From Pseudotabrizicola alkalilacus (GTDB taxonomy: Bacteria; Pseudomonadota; Alphaproteobacteria; Rhodobacterales; Rhodobacteraceae): a DNA stretch of 64,000 nt. The DNA lies in NCBI RefSeq assembly GCF_003443995.1, contig NZ_QWEY01000007.1:182854-246853 (forward strand). Direction: 5' to 3'. How positions within the stretch are numbered: the stretch's first letter is position 1; each line of letters opens with the position of its first letter. Shown here piece by piece: positions 16,976-26,612 of this stretch. Under the pieces are notes generated by a model. That model was not told the DNA's origin. It did not search any database and saw only the letters and a program-made list of their open reading frames with translations. The position numbers were made by a program, and so were the translations under genes.

Positions 16976-19900
16976 TCAGCGCCCACCCGGCACCAACCGC
17001 GCGATCCAATAGGCCGCCAGCGTCACGCCGCCAGCGCCCAGCGCAAACACGCCAAACGCCACGCCCTGCGTCATCACCGGCAGGCCCGGCACCACGCTTG
17101 CAAACCAGCCGCCCAGCACCACCGGCGCCAGCGTCACCGCAAACAGCGCCACCAGCACCGCGCCCGTTGCCGCCAGCACCAGACGCGGCCCGCGCCGGGT
17201 GGCGCGCGCCAACGCCCGGAACATCTTGCCGATATCGGCCTGCACCGCCATCAGCGCAGGCACCATCACCAGCACCAGCACCATGCCAAAGGCCAGCCCG
17301 TAAACCAGCGTGATCACCGTGGGTTTCAGGAACTCCGCCTGCGAGCTGCCCTCGAACAGCAGCGGCGACAGACCGAACACGGTCGTCATCGTGGTCAGCA
17401 GCACCGCGCGGAACCGGTCGGCCACGCCATCCACAATCGCCGGAATCAGCCCGCGCTTTTCGGCATATTCATCAATCGTCGAGACCAGCACGATGGAATC
17501 GTTGATGATGATCCCCGACATGCCGATCAGCCCGACGATGGAGAACATCGACAAGGGCACGCCCCAGTGAAAATGCCCCCACATCGCCCCGATCAGACCA
17601 AAGGGAATCACCGACATCACCACCAAAGGCCGGGTCCAGCTGGCAAAGATCCACGCCAGACACAGGTAGATCCCCAACAGACACAGGATCACCGCTGTCC
17701 CGGCATCGCCCAGAAACTCGTTCTGCTGCTGCACCAGCCCGCCCTGACGGCTCTCGATCCCGAAATCCTGCTCGATTCCGGGCAGGATCGTCTCGCGGAG
17801 CGTGGCCTGAATTTCGGCGGCCCGCGCCGGGTCATCCTCGGCCAGATCGCCCGACACTGTGACCACCCGCAAGCCATTCTCGCGCCGGATGGTCGAGAAT
17901 CCGGCCTGCTGCTGCACGGTTACAATATCGGCCAGCGGCACATAGGCCCCGGTCGCGGTGCGCATCAGCGTCGAGTCCAGAAAATCCGCCGTCAGTTCAT
18001 GGCGCGGCAGTTCCAACCGGATCGCGGCAGAGCGCGGGCCGTCCGGGTAGGTCGCGGCCTCGATGCCGTTCAGCCGGTCGCGCAGGGTGCGGCCCAGCTC
18101 GTCGATGGCAAAGCCCAGCGACTGGCCCAGCGGGGTCAGGTTCAGGACCAGCTCTTCCTTGTCATAGGCCAGCGAATCCTCCAGCGCCGACACTTCGGGG
18201 TAGACCGCCAGCCGTGATTTCAGCGCCTCGGCGGCCGCCTTCAGCTCGGTGGCCGACGCGCCGTACAGATCGACTGACAGCGCATCGCCCCCCGGCCCGA
18301 ACCGCCCGCCCCTGAACGACAGCTCCTCCATCAACGGATGGCCGCGCACCTCTTCCTGCAGGGCCTGCACAAAGACATTGCTGGAATAGGGCCGCGCATC
18401 GGGGTTGATCAACTCGATGGAAATGCTGCCAAGCAGATCCGCATCCTTGCCCTCGGCACTGGCCAGCCCGCGCCCGCCAGAGCCGCCGATTTCCGCCATG
18501 GCAAAGGTGATCGGGTTCGCGCCATGCTCGGCCTCCAGCCGCGCGCCGACCGTTTCCGCCGCGCGCTGCACTTCGCGCATCAGCTCCAGCGTATCCGCCC
18601 GCTCTGCCCCCGGCAGCATCGAGAAATTCCCAGTGACCGAGGCCTGTTCCGGCGCGTTGAAAAACCGGAACGGCAGATCGCCCCGGATGAACAGCGCGGC
18701 AGAGGCGGCAAACAGCGCCACCACGCCCGCCAGCACCGGATAGCGCGCCAGGATCAGCACCCGGATTGACGGCTTCACCACATGCTCGCCCAGCCAGACC
18801 ATGCCGCGATTGACCTGCCGCGACGGCCAGTCATACCATTTTTCCTGCCGTGCCTTGGCAATGGCATGCGCCATATGGTTGGGCAGGATCAGAAAGCACT
18901 CCACCAGCGACGCAACCAGCACCGCGATCACCGTAAACGGAATATCGCGGATCATGCCGCCCATCCGCCCGCCAATCGCCACCAGTCCGAAAAACGCGAT
19001 CATCGTCGTCAGGGTCGAGGCCACCACCGGCTGCGCCATGCGCATCGCCCCGCGTTCGGCGGCAATCACCGGGTCTTCGCCCAGCGTCCGCCCCCGGAAA
19101 TCGGCATGCTCGCCCACCACGATGGCATCATCGACCACGATGCCCAGCATGATGATCAGCGCAAACAGCGAGATCATGTTCAGCGTCAGCCCGACCGCAT
19201 ACATCACCGCCACCGCCGCCAGCATTGCCACCGGAATGCCCGCCGCCACCCAAAGCGCCGTGCGCGCGTTCAGGAACAGGAACAACAGCAGCACCACCAA
19301 TGCCAGCCCGCTGATCGCGTTGTCGAGCAGCAGATACAGCCGGTCGGTGATCTCTTCCGCCCGCGCCCGGACCAGATCGACCGTCACCCCCGGCGGCAGC
19401 GACAGCTGCATCTCTGCCGCCACATCCTCGACGCTCGCCTGCATCCGGATCGCGTCGCCCTCGGCATTGCGGTCGACCCGCACCGTCATCGCCGGATTGG
19501 CACCGACATAGCTCGCCCGGCCATCATCGGCACTGGCGGCGGTGATCGTGGCAATGTCGCCCACGGTCAGCTTGGTGCCATCGGGCAGGCTGCGCAGCAC
19601 CACGCCCGCGATTTCCGCCGCAGACCGCCGCTCCGACCCGGTCCGCACCCGGGCCGAGCCGTCGCCGACATTTCCCGCCGGATTGGTCTGCACCGTCGCC
19701 GCAATCGCGGTGGCAATCTCGCGCATCGTGATGTCATGGCGGATCAGCGCGACCGAAGGCACCTCGACCACGGTTTCGGGGTCAGCCATGCCCCGGATCG
19801 TGGTGCGCGTCACCCCGACCTGAAACAGACGCCCGACAAACTCATCAGCAAAGCGCGCCAACTGATCCACCCCCACCGGGCCGGTGATCACCACATCGGT

Positions 19901-20353
19901 CACCTGATCGCGCCACTGGCTGCGGCGGATCACCGGCTCTTCGGATTCGGCGGGCAGGTTCGTCACCGAATTCACCGCCGACTGCACATCCTCGGCCGCC
20001 TGCGTCAGATCGGTGCCCGGCTCGAACTCCAGCACGATCCGGCCCGAGCCTTCGCCCGCGCGTGAAACCGCGTTGGCCACCCCGTCCACCGCCAGCAGCG
20101 CCGGTTCCAGCACCTGCACGATGGCGCGGTCGACATCTTCGGCCCCTGCCCCGCTCCAGCTGACCGAGACCTGAACCTCGGCCACGATGACATCGGGAAA
20201 ATACTGCGCCCGGATGCGCGAGGCCGCCACCAGCCCCGCCACGATCAGCAACACGAACAACAGGTTGGCAAGCGTCCGGTGCCGGGTGAAATAGGAAATC
20301 AGGCCGCCGGCCCGCCCTCCGACAGCCCGCCCGGGGGAGCGCATCTTTGCCAT
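16976..20353 (-). CDS. RND efflux transporter permease (HAE1 / AcrB-like)
   Basis: A 1125-residue inner-membrane pump of normal RND size with two groups of six membrane helices and large periplasmic loops. Proton-relay aspartates are in GIVVDDAIVVGEH (TM4), and the matching repeat-2 segment is GIIINDSIVLVS. It drives drug or metabolite export with proton motive force. The gene begins three bases after the stop of its adaptor gene, so the two are one operon. No outer-membrane channel gene is nearby, so a shared TolC is likely. Substrate unknown. Confidence 0.93.
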   Translation of the reverse strand: MAKMRSPGRAVGGRAGGLISYFTRHRTLANLLFVLLIVAGLVAASRIRAQYFPDVIVAEVQVSVSWSGAGAEDVDRAIVQVLEPALLAVDGVANAVSRAGEGSGRIVLEFEPGTDLTQAAEDVQSAVNSVTNLPAESEEPVIRRSQWRDQVTDVVITGPVGVDQLARFADEFVGRLFQVGVTRTTIRGMADPETVVEVPSVALIRHDITMREIATAIAATVQTNPAGNVGDGSARVRTGSERRSAAEIAGVVLRSLPDGTKLTVGDIATITAASADDGRASYVGANPAMTVRVDRNAEGDAIRMQASVEDVAAEMQLSLPPGVTVDLVRARAEEITDRLYLLLDNAISGLALVVLLLFLFLNARTALWVAAGIPVAMLAAVAVMYAVGLTLNMISLFALIIMLGIVVDDAIVVGEHADFRGRTLGEDPVIAAERGAMRMAQPVVASTLTTMIAFFGLVAIGGRMGGMIRDIPFTVIAVLVASLVECFLILPNHMAHAIAKARQEKWYDWPSRQVNRGMVWLGEHVVKPSIRVLILARYPVLAGVVALFAASAALFIRGDLPFRFFNAPEQASVTGNFSMLPGAERADTLELMREVQRAAETVGARLEAEHGANPITFAMAEIGGSGGRGLASAEGKDADLLGSISIELINPDARPYSSNVFVQALQEEVRGHPLMEELSFRGGRFGPGGDALSVDLYGASATELKAAAEALKSRLAVYPEVSALEDSLAYDKEELVLNLTPLGQSLGFAIDELGRTLRDRLNGIEAATYPDGPRSAAIRLELPRHELTADFLDSTLMRTATGAYVPLADIVTVQQQAGFSTIRRENGLRVVTVSGDLAEDDPARAAEIQATLRETILPGIEQDFGIESRQGGLVQQQNEFLGDAGTAVILCLLGIYLCLAWIFASWTRPLVVMSVIPFGLIGAMWGHFHWGVPLSMFSIVGLIGMSGIIINDSIVLVSTIDEYAEKRGLIPAIVDGVADRFRAVLLTTMTTVFGLSPLLFEGSSQAEFLKPTVITLVYGLAFGMVLVLVMVPALMAVQADIGKMFRALARATRRGPRLVLAATGAVLVALFAVTLAPVVLGGWFASVVPGLPVMTQGVAFGVFALGAGGVTLAAYWIARLVPGGR

Positions 20354-20356
20354 GGC

Positions 20357-21823
20357 TCAGCCCCCCATCCGGTTTTCAAGCCGCGCCACCACCTGCGCGG
20401 GCACCTGATCCTGTGCCAGTTGCTCCAGCACCCGCGCCTTGGCCTCCTCCGGCATCCGGCTGTTGGCCTCGACCATCGCGATCAGCCCGGCCCGCCGCTC
20501 CGGCGTCAGCACCACCGTTTCGGTCAGCGCAGGCTCCGGCGTCGTCGCCGCCGCCCCCGGACGCATCGGGTTGATCCGGATGCCCGCCCCCAGCAGCGGC
20601 GAGCGTTCCACCACCACCTCGCGCCCGGCAATGCCGCGCGCATCCACGATCACATCGTCGCCCTGACGGCGCAGCACCGGCACCACCTGCGCTTCCAGCC
20701 GGTCCCCATCGCCGACCAGCAGAACGCCGCCCCGGCTGTCCACCGCACTGGCCGGCAACAGCGCCACATCGGCCACCTCCGGCTCGGAAATAGCCACCGT
20801 TACGAAATCGCCGGGGCGAAACCCACGCGCCCCGGTCAGCGAGGCATAGACCAGCCGCCCGGTCGCGCCCTCGCCCACCGCAGCCCCCACGCGCTCCACC
20901 CGGCCCTGTGCCGCAATCTCGGTGCCCAGCACGTCCAGCGACACGGAAACCGGGGCATTTATCAGACTGCCCTGATCATCCAGCAGCCTTGAAAACTGCG
21001 CGGTCGAAAGCCGGAACGACACTTCCAGCCGATCCGGGTCGATCAGTTCGGCCAGCCGCTCATTGGCGCCGACCAGACCACCCGCCACCACGGTCACCCC
21101 GTTCAGCCGCCCGGTGAAACTGGCGCGGATCTCGGTATCATCCAGCGCGCGTTCGGCCTCGGCCAGCGCAATGCCCGCCCGCGCCAGACCCGATGCCGCC
21201 TGATCCACCCGCGCCTCGGCCTGCGCCAGCGCCGAACGCCGTGACAACACCGCCTGTTCCGCCGATGACAGCGCCAGCGCCGCCGTTTCCACCGCAGCGG
21301 GCGAGCCGACGCCGCGGCGCTGCAAATCCTCTTGCCGGGTCAGCGCCTGCCCGCGCAACACTGCCTGCGCCTCTGCCGCTGCCAGATCGTCGCGCGCAAG
21401 CAGCAGCCCCCGGTCGGCATCACGGCCTTCGGCCTCTGCCTCGCGCAGCCCCGCCTGCGCCAGATCGCGGGCCGAGGTGGTATCCGCCGGGTCAAGCCGC
21501 ACCAGCACCTGCCCTTCGGTGACCGTCGCACCATCCTCGACCCCTTCGGCAATCTCCAGCACCCGCCCGCCGCGCGGCGCGCGCAATTCCAGCGTCCGGC
21601 GCGAACGGATTTCGCCAAAGGCCACGGTCTGCGGTGCGATCGTGCCCGGCGTCACCACCATCACATTGGCCGTAAACACCCGCTCCCGCGCGGGCTGGCC
21701 GGGCCGGTCGGTTGCCAGACGGTCAGACACCGCCCCCGCGATCAGGCTGGCGGCCAGCGCCAGCAGGCCGAAGGTCAGGGCGGCCAGAAACAGCCCAGTC
21801 AGGGAACGTGCCAGAAATCGCAT
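20357..21823 (-). CDS. RND efflux periplasmic adaptor (HlyD/AcrA family)
   Basis: A 488-residue membrane-fusion protein. It has one N-terminal hydrophobic anchor, two half-lipoyl segments (LRAPRGGRVLEIAEGVEDGA at ~75-95 and ASFTGRLNGVTVVAGGLV at ~240), a central alanine-rich alpha-hairpin of ~100 residues, and a beta-barrel (VSVSLDVLGTEIAAQGRVE). It bridges the inner-membrane pump and an outer-membrane channel. Lead gene of the adaptor-pump operon. Somewhat long for the family owing to an extended C-terminal tail rich in Glu/Arg/Ala. Confidence 0.92.
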   Translation of the reverse strand: MRFLARSLTGLFLAALTFGLLALAASLIAGAVSDRLATDRPGQPARERVFTANVMVVTPGTIAPQTVAFGEIRSRRTLELRAPRGGRVLEIAEGVEDGATVTEGQVLVRLDPADTTSARDLAQAGLREAEAEGRDADRGLLLARDDLAAAEAQAVLRGQALTRQEDLQRRGVGSPAAVETAALALSSAEQAVLSRRSALAQAEARVDQAASGLARAGIALAEAERALDDTEIRASFTGRLNGVTVVAGGLVGANERLAELIDPDRLEVSFRLSTAQFSRLLDDQGSLINAPVSVSLDVLGTEIAAQGRVERVGAAVGEGATGRLVYASLTGARGFRPGDFVTVAISEPEVADVALLPASAVDSRGGVLLVGDGDRLEAQVVPVLRRQGDDVIVDARGIAGREVVVERSPLLGAGIRINPMRPGAAATTPEPALTETVVLTPERRAGLIAMVEANSRMPEEAKARVLEQLAQDQVPAQVVARLENRMGG

Positions 21824-21918
21824 AAAGGCTCCGGGTCAGAAATACAGCAAAACAGTAACGCACGCCGGGTCAGCGTCCAGCCACAAGCCTGTTACGCCCC
21901 ACCTGCGCCCTTCCGTCG

Positions 21919-22461
21919 CTATTTCCGGCGGTGATGTTCTTCGAGCCGGGGAAAAATCTCGACAAAGTTGCAGGGGCGGTGCCGGTAATCCAGCTGCCAG
22001 CGCAAAATCTCGTCCCAGGCATCGCGGCAGGCACCGGGGCTGCCCGGCAGCGCAAACAGATAGGTGCCGCCCGCCACGCCACCACAGGCGCGGCTTTGCA
22101 CCGCCGAGGTGCCGATCTTTTGCATCGAGACGATGGTGAACACCGTGCCAAACGCCTCGATCTCTTTTTCATAGACATCGCGGTGCGCCTCGACCGTGAC
22201 ATCGCGACCCGTCAGGCCGGTGCCCCCGGTGGTCAGGATCACATCCACGCTCTTGTCGGCAATCCACGCCCGCAGCTGCCCGGCGATCAGATCGCGGTCA
22301 TCGGTCACGATGCCCCGCGCCGCCAACACATGCCCCGCCCCGCTCAGCCGCTCCACCAGCGTATCGCCCGAGCGGTCATCAGCCGCCGTGCGCGTATCGC
22401 TGACCGTCAGCACCGCGATGCGGACCGGGATAAACGCCATCGTCTCGTCAATCCGGCTCAT
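21919..22461 (-). CDS. moaB: Molybdenum cofactor biosynthesis protein MoaB/Mog
   Basis: A 180-residue molybdopterin-binding protein with the MoCF motifs VSDTRTAADDRSGD, TTGGTGLTGRDVT and FALPGSPGACRDAWD. The family adenylylates molybdopterin before metal insertion (Mog) or has a related role (MoaB). The ATG at 22461 overlaps the UDG stop (ATGA), so the two are co-translated. C-terminal HHRRK tail is ordinary. Confidence 0.9.
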   Translation of the reverse strand: MSRIDETMAFIPVRIAVLTVSDTRTAADDRSGDTLVERLSGAGHVLAARGIVTDDRDLIAGQLRAWIADKSVDVILTTGGTGLTGRDVTVEAHRDVYEKEIEAFGTVFTIVSMQKIGTSAVQSRACGGVAGGTYLFALPGSPGACRDAWDEILRWQLDYRHRPCNFVEIFPRLEEHHRRK

Positions 22462-23294
22462 GTCAACCGCGCCTCCAGCGCCAGCAGGTCCAGCCACGCC
22501 TCGCGCTTGGCGATCGGCGTGCGCAGCAGGCTTTCGGGATGCAGCATCGGCAGGACGGGCCGCCCCAGCGCCTGCAACCATTGCCCGCGCGCCCGCGCGA
22601 TGCCGCGTGTGCCGGTCAGCGCAAACAACGGGGTGTTGCCCATCACCACAATCACCTCGGGTGCGGCCAGTTCGATGTGACGCTCGATAAAGGGCCGCAT
22701 CATTGCAATATCATCCGGCACCGGCTCGCCATAGCCAAGGCACCGCCACGGCAGGATATTGGTCAGGTACACCGCTGTTTCGGGCGTGGTGCCCTCGCGC
22801 GACAGCCCGATGGCCTCCAGCATCTCGTCCAGCAACTGCCCGGCCGGCCCGGCAAAGGGCCGCCCCTCGCGGTCTTCCTCCGCCCCCGGTGCCTCGCCAA
22901 GGATCAGCACCCGTGCGCCCGGCAGGCCGCCCGAAAACACCAGATTGCGCGCGCCGCGTTTGATCTCGCAATGCTCGAACGCCGCAATCGCCGCCCGCAG
23001 CTCATCAAGCGTGTTGGCCCGCGCGGCCAATGCCCGCGCCTCGGCCACGGGATCAACCTTTGGCACCTCGGGCAGCACCGCCGGGGCCGCCACGCGCGCC
23101 GCCGGAGCCTCCCGCGCCGCCAGCGCAGAGACATTGGCCGGAGCCATCATCGGTGCCGCCTTCACCGCTTCGGGCAGGTCATAGCGGTTCAGCGCCTCGT
23201 CCAGCAGCCATTCGTCAATGCCCAGATCAACCTGCCACAGCAGCGCCGCCTGCGAGGCATGCCAGTCCGCCAGAATGTCTGATGCGATTCCCAT
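22458..23294 (-). CDS. Uracil-DNA glycosylase, family-4-like
   Basis: A 278-residue UDG with motif GEAPGAEEDREGRPFAG (A) and MLHPESLLR (B). It removes uracil from DNA. The first ~90 residues are an Ala/Pro-rich linker region common in alphaproteobacterial members. Only two cysteines are present in the whole protein (EHCEI and PWRCL), so the four-cysteine iron-sulfur site of classical family 4 is missing. Start ATG at 23294 (MGIASDIL) fits homologues; longer in-frame extension upstream lacks typical content. Confidence 0.83.
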   Translation of the reverse strand: MGIASDILADWHASQAALLWQVDLGIDEWLLDEALNRYDLPEAVKAAPMMAPANVSALAAREAPAARVAAPAVLPEVPKVDPVAEARALAARANTLDELRAAIAAFEHCEIKRGARNLVFSGGLPGARVLILGEAPGAEEDREGRPFAGPAGQLLDEMLEAIGLSREGTTPETAVYLTNILPWRCLGYGEPVPDDIAMMRPFIERHIELAAPEVIVVMGNTPLFALTGTRGIARARGQWLQALGRPVLPMLHPESLLRTPIAKREAWLDLLALEARLT

Positions 23295-23417
23295 GCCGCG
23301 AAACCTAGGCCCGCAGCCGCGCCCCCGCAAGCCGCTCAAAGGTACGCCGCGGCTTGCTCCTTCCGCCCCCCTTTGGCATAAGCACCCCATATCCCCCCGC
23401 GCAAAGGAGTCCGCCCC

Positions 23418-24377
23418 ATGTTTCGCGCCCGCCATCTGCTGGGGATCGAGCATCTTTCGCCGCAGGAAATTCTCGCCGTCCTCGATCTGGCCGACCGCTA
23501 TGTCGATCTGAACCGCCGCACGGTCAAACAGTCCGACGCGCTGGCGGGCATGACCCAGATCAACATGTTCTTCGAGAACTCCACCCGCACGCAGGCCAGT
23601 TTCGAGCTGGCAGGCAAGCGGCTGGGGGCAGATGTGATGAACATGTCGGTGTCGCAGTCGAGCGTCAAAAAGGGCGAGACCCTGATCGACACCGCGATGA
23701 CGCTCAACGCCATGCACCCCGATCTTCTGGTGGTGCGGCACGGCTCCTCCGGTGCGGTGAACCTGCTGGCGTCAAAAGTGAATTGCGCCGTGCTGAACGC
23801 CGGCGACGGGCGGCATGAGCACCCAACGCAAGCCCTGCTCGATGCCCTCACCATCCGCCGCGCCAAGGGCCGCATCCAGCGCCTGACCGTGGCGATCTGC
23901 GGCGACATCGCGCATTCCCGCGTGGCCCGGTCCAACCTGATCCTGCTGGGCAAGATGGAAAACCGCATCCGCCTGATCGCGCCGCCAACCCTGATGCCCG
24001 CCGGTGTGGGCGAGTTCGGGTGCGAGCTGTTCGACGACATGCGCAAAGGGCTGGAAGGCGCCGATGTGGTGATGATGCTGCGCCTGCAACGCGAGCGCAT
24101 GGACGGCGGCTTCATCCCGTCGGAACGCGAGTATTACCACCGCTATGGCTTGGATGCCGAAAAGCTGGCCCATGCCAAGCCCGATGCCATCGTGATGCAC
24201 CCCGGCCCGATGAACCGGGGGGTCGAGATTGACGGCGAGCTGGCCGACGACATCAACCGCTCGGTGATTCAGGAACAGGTCGAAATGGGCGTCGCCGTGC
24301 GCATGGCCTGCATGGACCTGTTGGCCCGCAACCTGCGCGCCGACCGTGGGGCAAAGGCCGCCGGGGTGATGGCATGA
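23418..24377 (+). CDS. pyrB: Aspartate carbamoyltransferase, catalytic subunit
   Basis: A 319-residue ATCase that joins carbamoyl phosphate and aspartate in pyrimidine synthesis. Carbamoyl-phosphate motif [11 protein letters not shown] and aspartate-loop residues in [12 protein letters not shown] and [10 protein letters not shown] are intact. AAGGAG lies 8 bases before the ATG. First gene of a five-gene run (pyrB, two unknowns, dihydroorotase-like, plsY) with ATGA overlaps. No pyrI follows; the inactive dihydroorotase homologue downstream may be its structural partner. Confidence 0.95.
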   Translation: MFRARHLLGIEHLSPQEILAVLDLADRYVDLNRRTVKQSDALAGMTQINMFFENSTRTQASFELAGKRLGADVMNMSVSQSSVKKGETLIDTAMTLNAMHPDLLVVRHGSSGAVNLLASKVNCAVLNAGDGRHEHPTQALLDALTIRRAKGRIQRLTVAICGDIAHSRVARSNLILLGKMENRIRLIAPPTLMPAGVGEFGCELFDDMRKGLEGADVVMMLRLQRERMDGGFIPSEREYYHRYGLDAEKLAHAKPDAIVMHPGPMNRGVEIDGELADDINRSVIQEQVEMGVAVRMACMDLLARNLRADRGAKAAGVMA

Positions 24378-24898
24378 CCGACCCGCTCGCCATCCCTCTG
24401 GGGCCGGAGCGCTGCGTCTGGGTCTTTGCCATCGACCTGCCCGAGGATAAGGCGGAGGCCTTCGCGCGCGGCCCACTGGCCGGAGCTCTGGGCGTCGACA
24501 GCCTCGACCCAGGCCAGACCGAATACATCGACGCCGACGCCTTCACCGAATACGGCCTGTCGCGGTACCTCATCGAAGGTCAGGGCATTGCCGAGGCCAG
24601 CCTTGCCACCGACACCGCTATGCTCGATGCCCTGCGTGGCCCGCTGCTGCTGGTGTTCCGCCCCGCATTGACCCAAGGCCGCTTGTCACCGGAACCACCG
24701 CTGCGCCTCATCGGGCGCTACGACGAAATCCCCCTGCCGCCCCGCATTGGCATGGCCGGCTATGACGCCGCCGCCGACACCATTCCGGTGCCGGTGGTCA
24801 AGCGCCCGTCTGACGCCGCGATGTCGGGCCGGGTGGCGATGGTGGTGCTGATCCTGCTGGCGATCTTTGTCACGCTGTTCGTCTGGGGGGCCGGATGA
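24374..24898 (+). CDS. Unknown tail-anchored protein in pyrB operon
   Basis: A 174-residue protein of no family I recognise. About 150 soluble residues are followed by one C-terminal hydrophobic helix ([20 protein letters not shown]), suggesting a tail-anchored inner-membrane protein facing the cytoplasm. It overlaps pyrB by ATGA and the next gene by ATGA, so it is tightly coupled with both. Placement inside the pyrimidine operon hints at a conserved but unknown link. Confidence 0.75.
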   Translation: MTDPLAIPLGPERCVWVFAIDLPEDKAEAFARGPLAGALGVDSLDPGQTEYIDADAFTEYGLSRYLIEGQGIAEASLATDTAMLDALRGPLLLVFRPALTQGRLSPEPPLRLIGRYDEIPLPPRIGMAGYDAAADTIPVPVVKRPSDAAMSGRVAMVVLILLAIFVTLFVWGAG

Positions 24899-25305
24899 CC
24901 GTCCCTGTCCTGACCGAAGACGAAACCCTGCTTGCCACCTTCACCCCCGACCGCCTGACCTATTGGCGGGCGCATCTGATCATGGCCGTCGCCCTTGGCG
25001 CGGTGGTCGGTCTGTTCCTGCTGTGGCAGGGCAACCCCTATCCGGTCATGGGGCCGGTCGGGGCCGCCCTCGCCATCGCCGTGCGCGCGGCCTATGTCGC
25101 CTCCGAGGCGCTTGGCGATCTGTGGTATCTCACCAACCAGCGCCTGATCGGCCCGCGCGGGCTGAGCGTTCCGCGCGCGCAGATTGCAACCGCCCGCCCG
25201 TTCTTTGGCTCGGTGCAGGTGATCACCACCACCGGCGACAAGCACCTGATCAAATACCTTGCCACCCCCGCCGCCGATGCGGCCCGCCTGACTCAGGCGC
25301 TCTGA
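24895..25305 (+). CDS. Small membrane protein with PH-like C-terminus
   Basis: A 136-residue protein with two hydrophobic helices (residues ~26-65) and then a C-terminal segment LWYLTNQRLIGPRGL...QVITTTGDKHLIKYLA that looks like the bacterial PH (bPH/YdbT-like) fold. Function unknown. Coupled by ATGA to the preceding gene, and its stop overlaps a possible early start of the dihydroorotase-like gene. Confidence 0.72.
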   Translation: MTVPVLTEDETLLATFTPDRLTYWRAHLIMAVALGAVVGLFLLWQGNPYPVMGPVGAALAIAVRAAYVASEALGDLWYLTNQRLIGPRGLSVPRAQIATARPFFGSVQVITTTGDKHLIKYLATPAADAARLTQAL

Positions 25306-25334
25306 TGCCCCTTTTGCTGCACAAAGGCCCCGCG

Positions 25335-26612
25335 ATGACCCTGTTTCTGGAAAACGCCCGCATCATCGACCCCGAGGGCGATACCGTCACCACCGGCAAT
25401 GTGATTCTGGATGGCGGGCAAATCGCCGCCATCGGTGCGGCCTCGGCCCCCAAGGGCGCACAGGTCATCGACTGTGGCGGGGCCTGCCTTGCGCCGGGCA
25501 TCGTCGACTGGGGGGTGAAGATCGGCGAACCGGGCGAGCGGCACAAGGAATCCTTTCGCTCTGCCGGGCTGGCTGCTGCCGCAGGCGGCGTTACCACCCT
25601 GATCGCGCGGCCCGACACCACCCCCGCCATCGACACCCCCGAAGTGCTGGAATTCGTCACCCGCCGCGCGGCCGAAGCCTCGCCCGTGCGCATCCGCCAT
25701 ATGGCCGCCCTGACCAAGGGCCGCGACGGGCGCGAGATGACCGAGATCGGCTTTCTGCTCGATGCAGGCGCCATCGCCTTTACCGATGCCACCCGTGTCA
25801 CCACCGACCCAAAGGTGCTGAGCCGCGCGCTCACCTACGCCCGCAGCCTTGGCGCGCTGGTGATCGGCCACCCGCAAGAGCCGGGGCTGTCCCACGGCGC
25901 CGCCGCCACCAGTGGCAAGTTTGCCTCGCTGCGCGGCATTCCGGCGGTGCATCCGATGGCCGAGCGTATCGGGCTGGACCGTGACCTTGGCCTGATCGAG
26001 ATGACCGGCGCGCGCTACCACGCCGACCAGATCACCACCGCCCGCAGCCTGCCCGCGCTGGAACGCGCCAAGGCCAACGGGCTGGATGTGACGGCTGGCG
26101 TGTCGATCCATCACCTGACGCTGAACGAATTCGACGTGGGCGATTACCGCACCTTCTTCAAACTCACCCCGCCGCTGCGCTCTGAAGATGACCGTCTGGC
26201 GATGATCGAGGCGGTGGCATCAGGTCTGATCGACGTGATCGGCAGCTTCCACACGCCCGCCGACGAGGAATCCAAACGCCTGCCGTTCGAGGATGCCGCC
26301 AGCGGCGCGGTGGGTCTGCAAACGCTGCTCCCTGCCGCCCTGCGCCTGATCCACGCGGGTCAGCTGACCCTGCCGCACCTGTTCCGCGCGCTGGCGCTGA
26401 ACCCGGCCCGCCGCCTTGGACTGCCGCAAGGCCGCATGGCCGAGGGCGCGCCTGCCGACCTGGTGCTGTTCAACCCCGACACGCCCTTTGTGCTCGACCG
26501 CTTCACACTGGCGTCAAAGTCAAAGAACACGCCGTTTGACGGCACCCGAATGGAGGGTAAGGTTCTGGCCACCTTTGTCGCCGGTCATCAGGTTTATGGA
26601 GCCACGTCCTAA
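25335..26612 (+). CDS. Dihydroorotase homologue, probably non-catalytic (PyrC'/PyrX type)
   Basis: A 425-residue amidohydrolase-fold protein aligned with class I dihydroorotase. The metal-binding HxH that follows the family PG.ID block is replaced (VDWGVKIGEPG, residues 57-67: Gly and Lys instead of both His), and the SDHAP aspartate is replaced (GSFHTP). Such PyrC' proteins, known beside pyrB in Pseudomonas, do not catalyse but scaffold ATCase. I infer the same here. Start: ATG at 25335 with AAAGG upstream; ATG at 25305 is possible. An active PyrC must be encoded elsewhere. Confidence 0.85.
   Translation: MTLFLENARIIDPEGDTVTTGNVILDGGQIAAIGAASAPKGAQVIDCGGACLAPGIVDWGVKIGEPGERHKESFRSAGLAAAAGGVTTLIARPDTTPAIDTPEVLEFVTRRAAEASPVRIRHMAALTKGRDGREMTEIGFLLDAGAIAFTDATRVTTDPKVLSRALTYARSLGALVIGHPQEPGLSHGAAATSGKFASLRGIPAVHPMAERIGLDRDLGLIEMTGARYHADQITTARSLPALERAKANGLDVTAGVSIHHLTLNEFDVGDYRTFFKLTPPLRSEDDRLAMIEAVASGLIDVIGSFHTPADEESKRLPFEDAASGAVGLQTLLPAALRLIHAGQLTLPHLFRALALNPARRLGLPQGRMAEGAPADLVLFNPDTPFVLDRFTLASKSKNTPFDGTRMEGKVLATFVAGHQVYGATS

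Noticed and set aside
16976..21823. Heavy-metal (CusAB-like) RND system
   Set aside because: Permease lacks Met-rich metal relay motifs visible in CusA, and the DsbD-like neighbour is on the other strand; HAE1-like drug export is the safer call.
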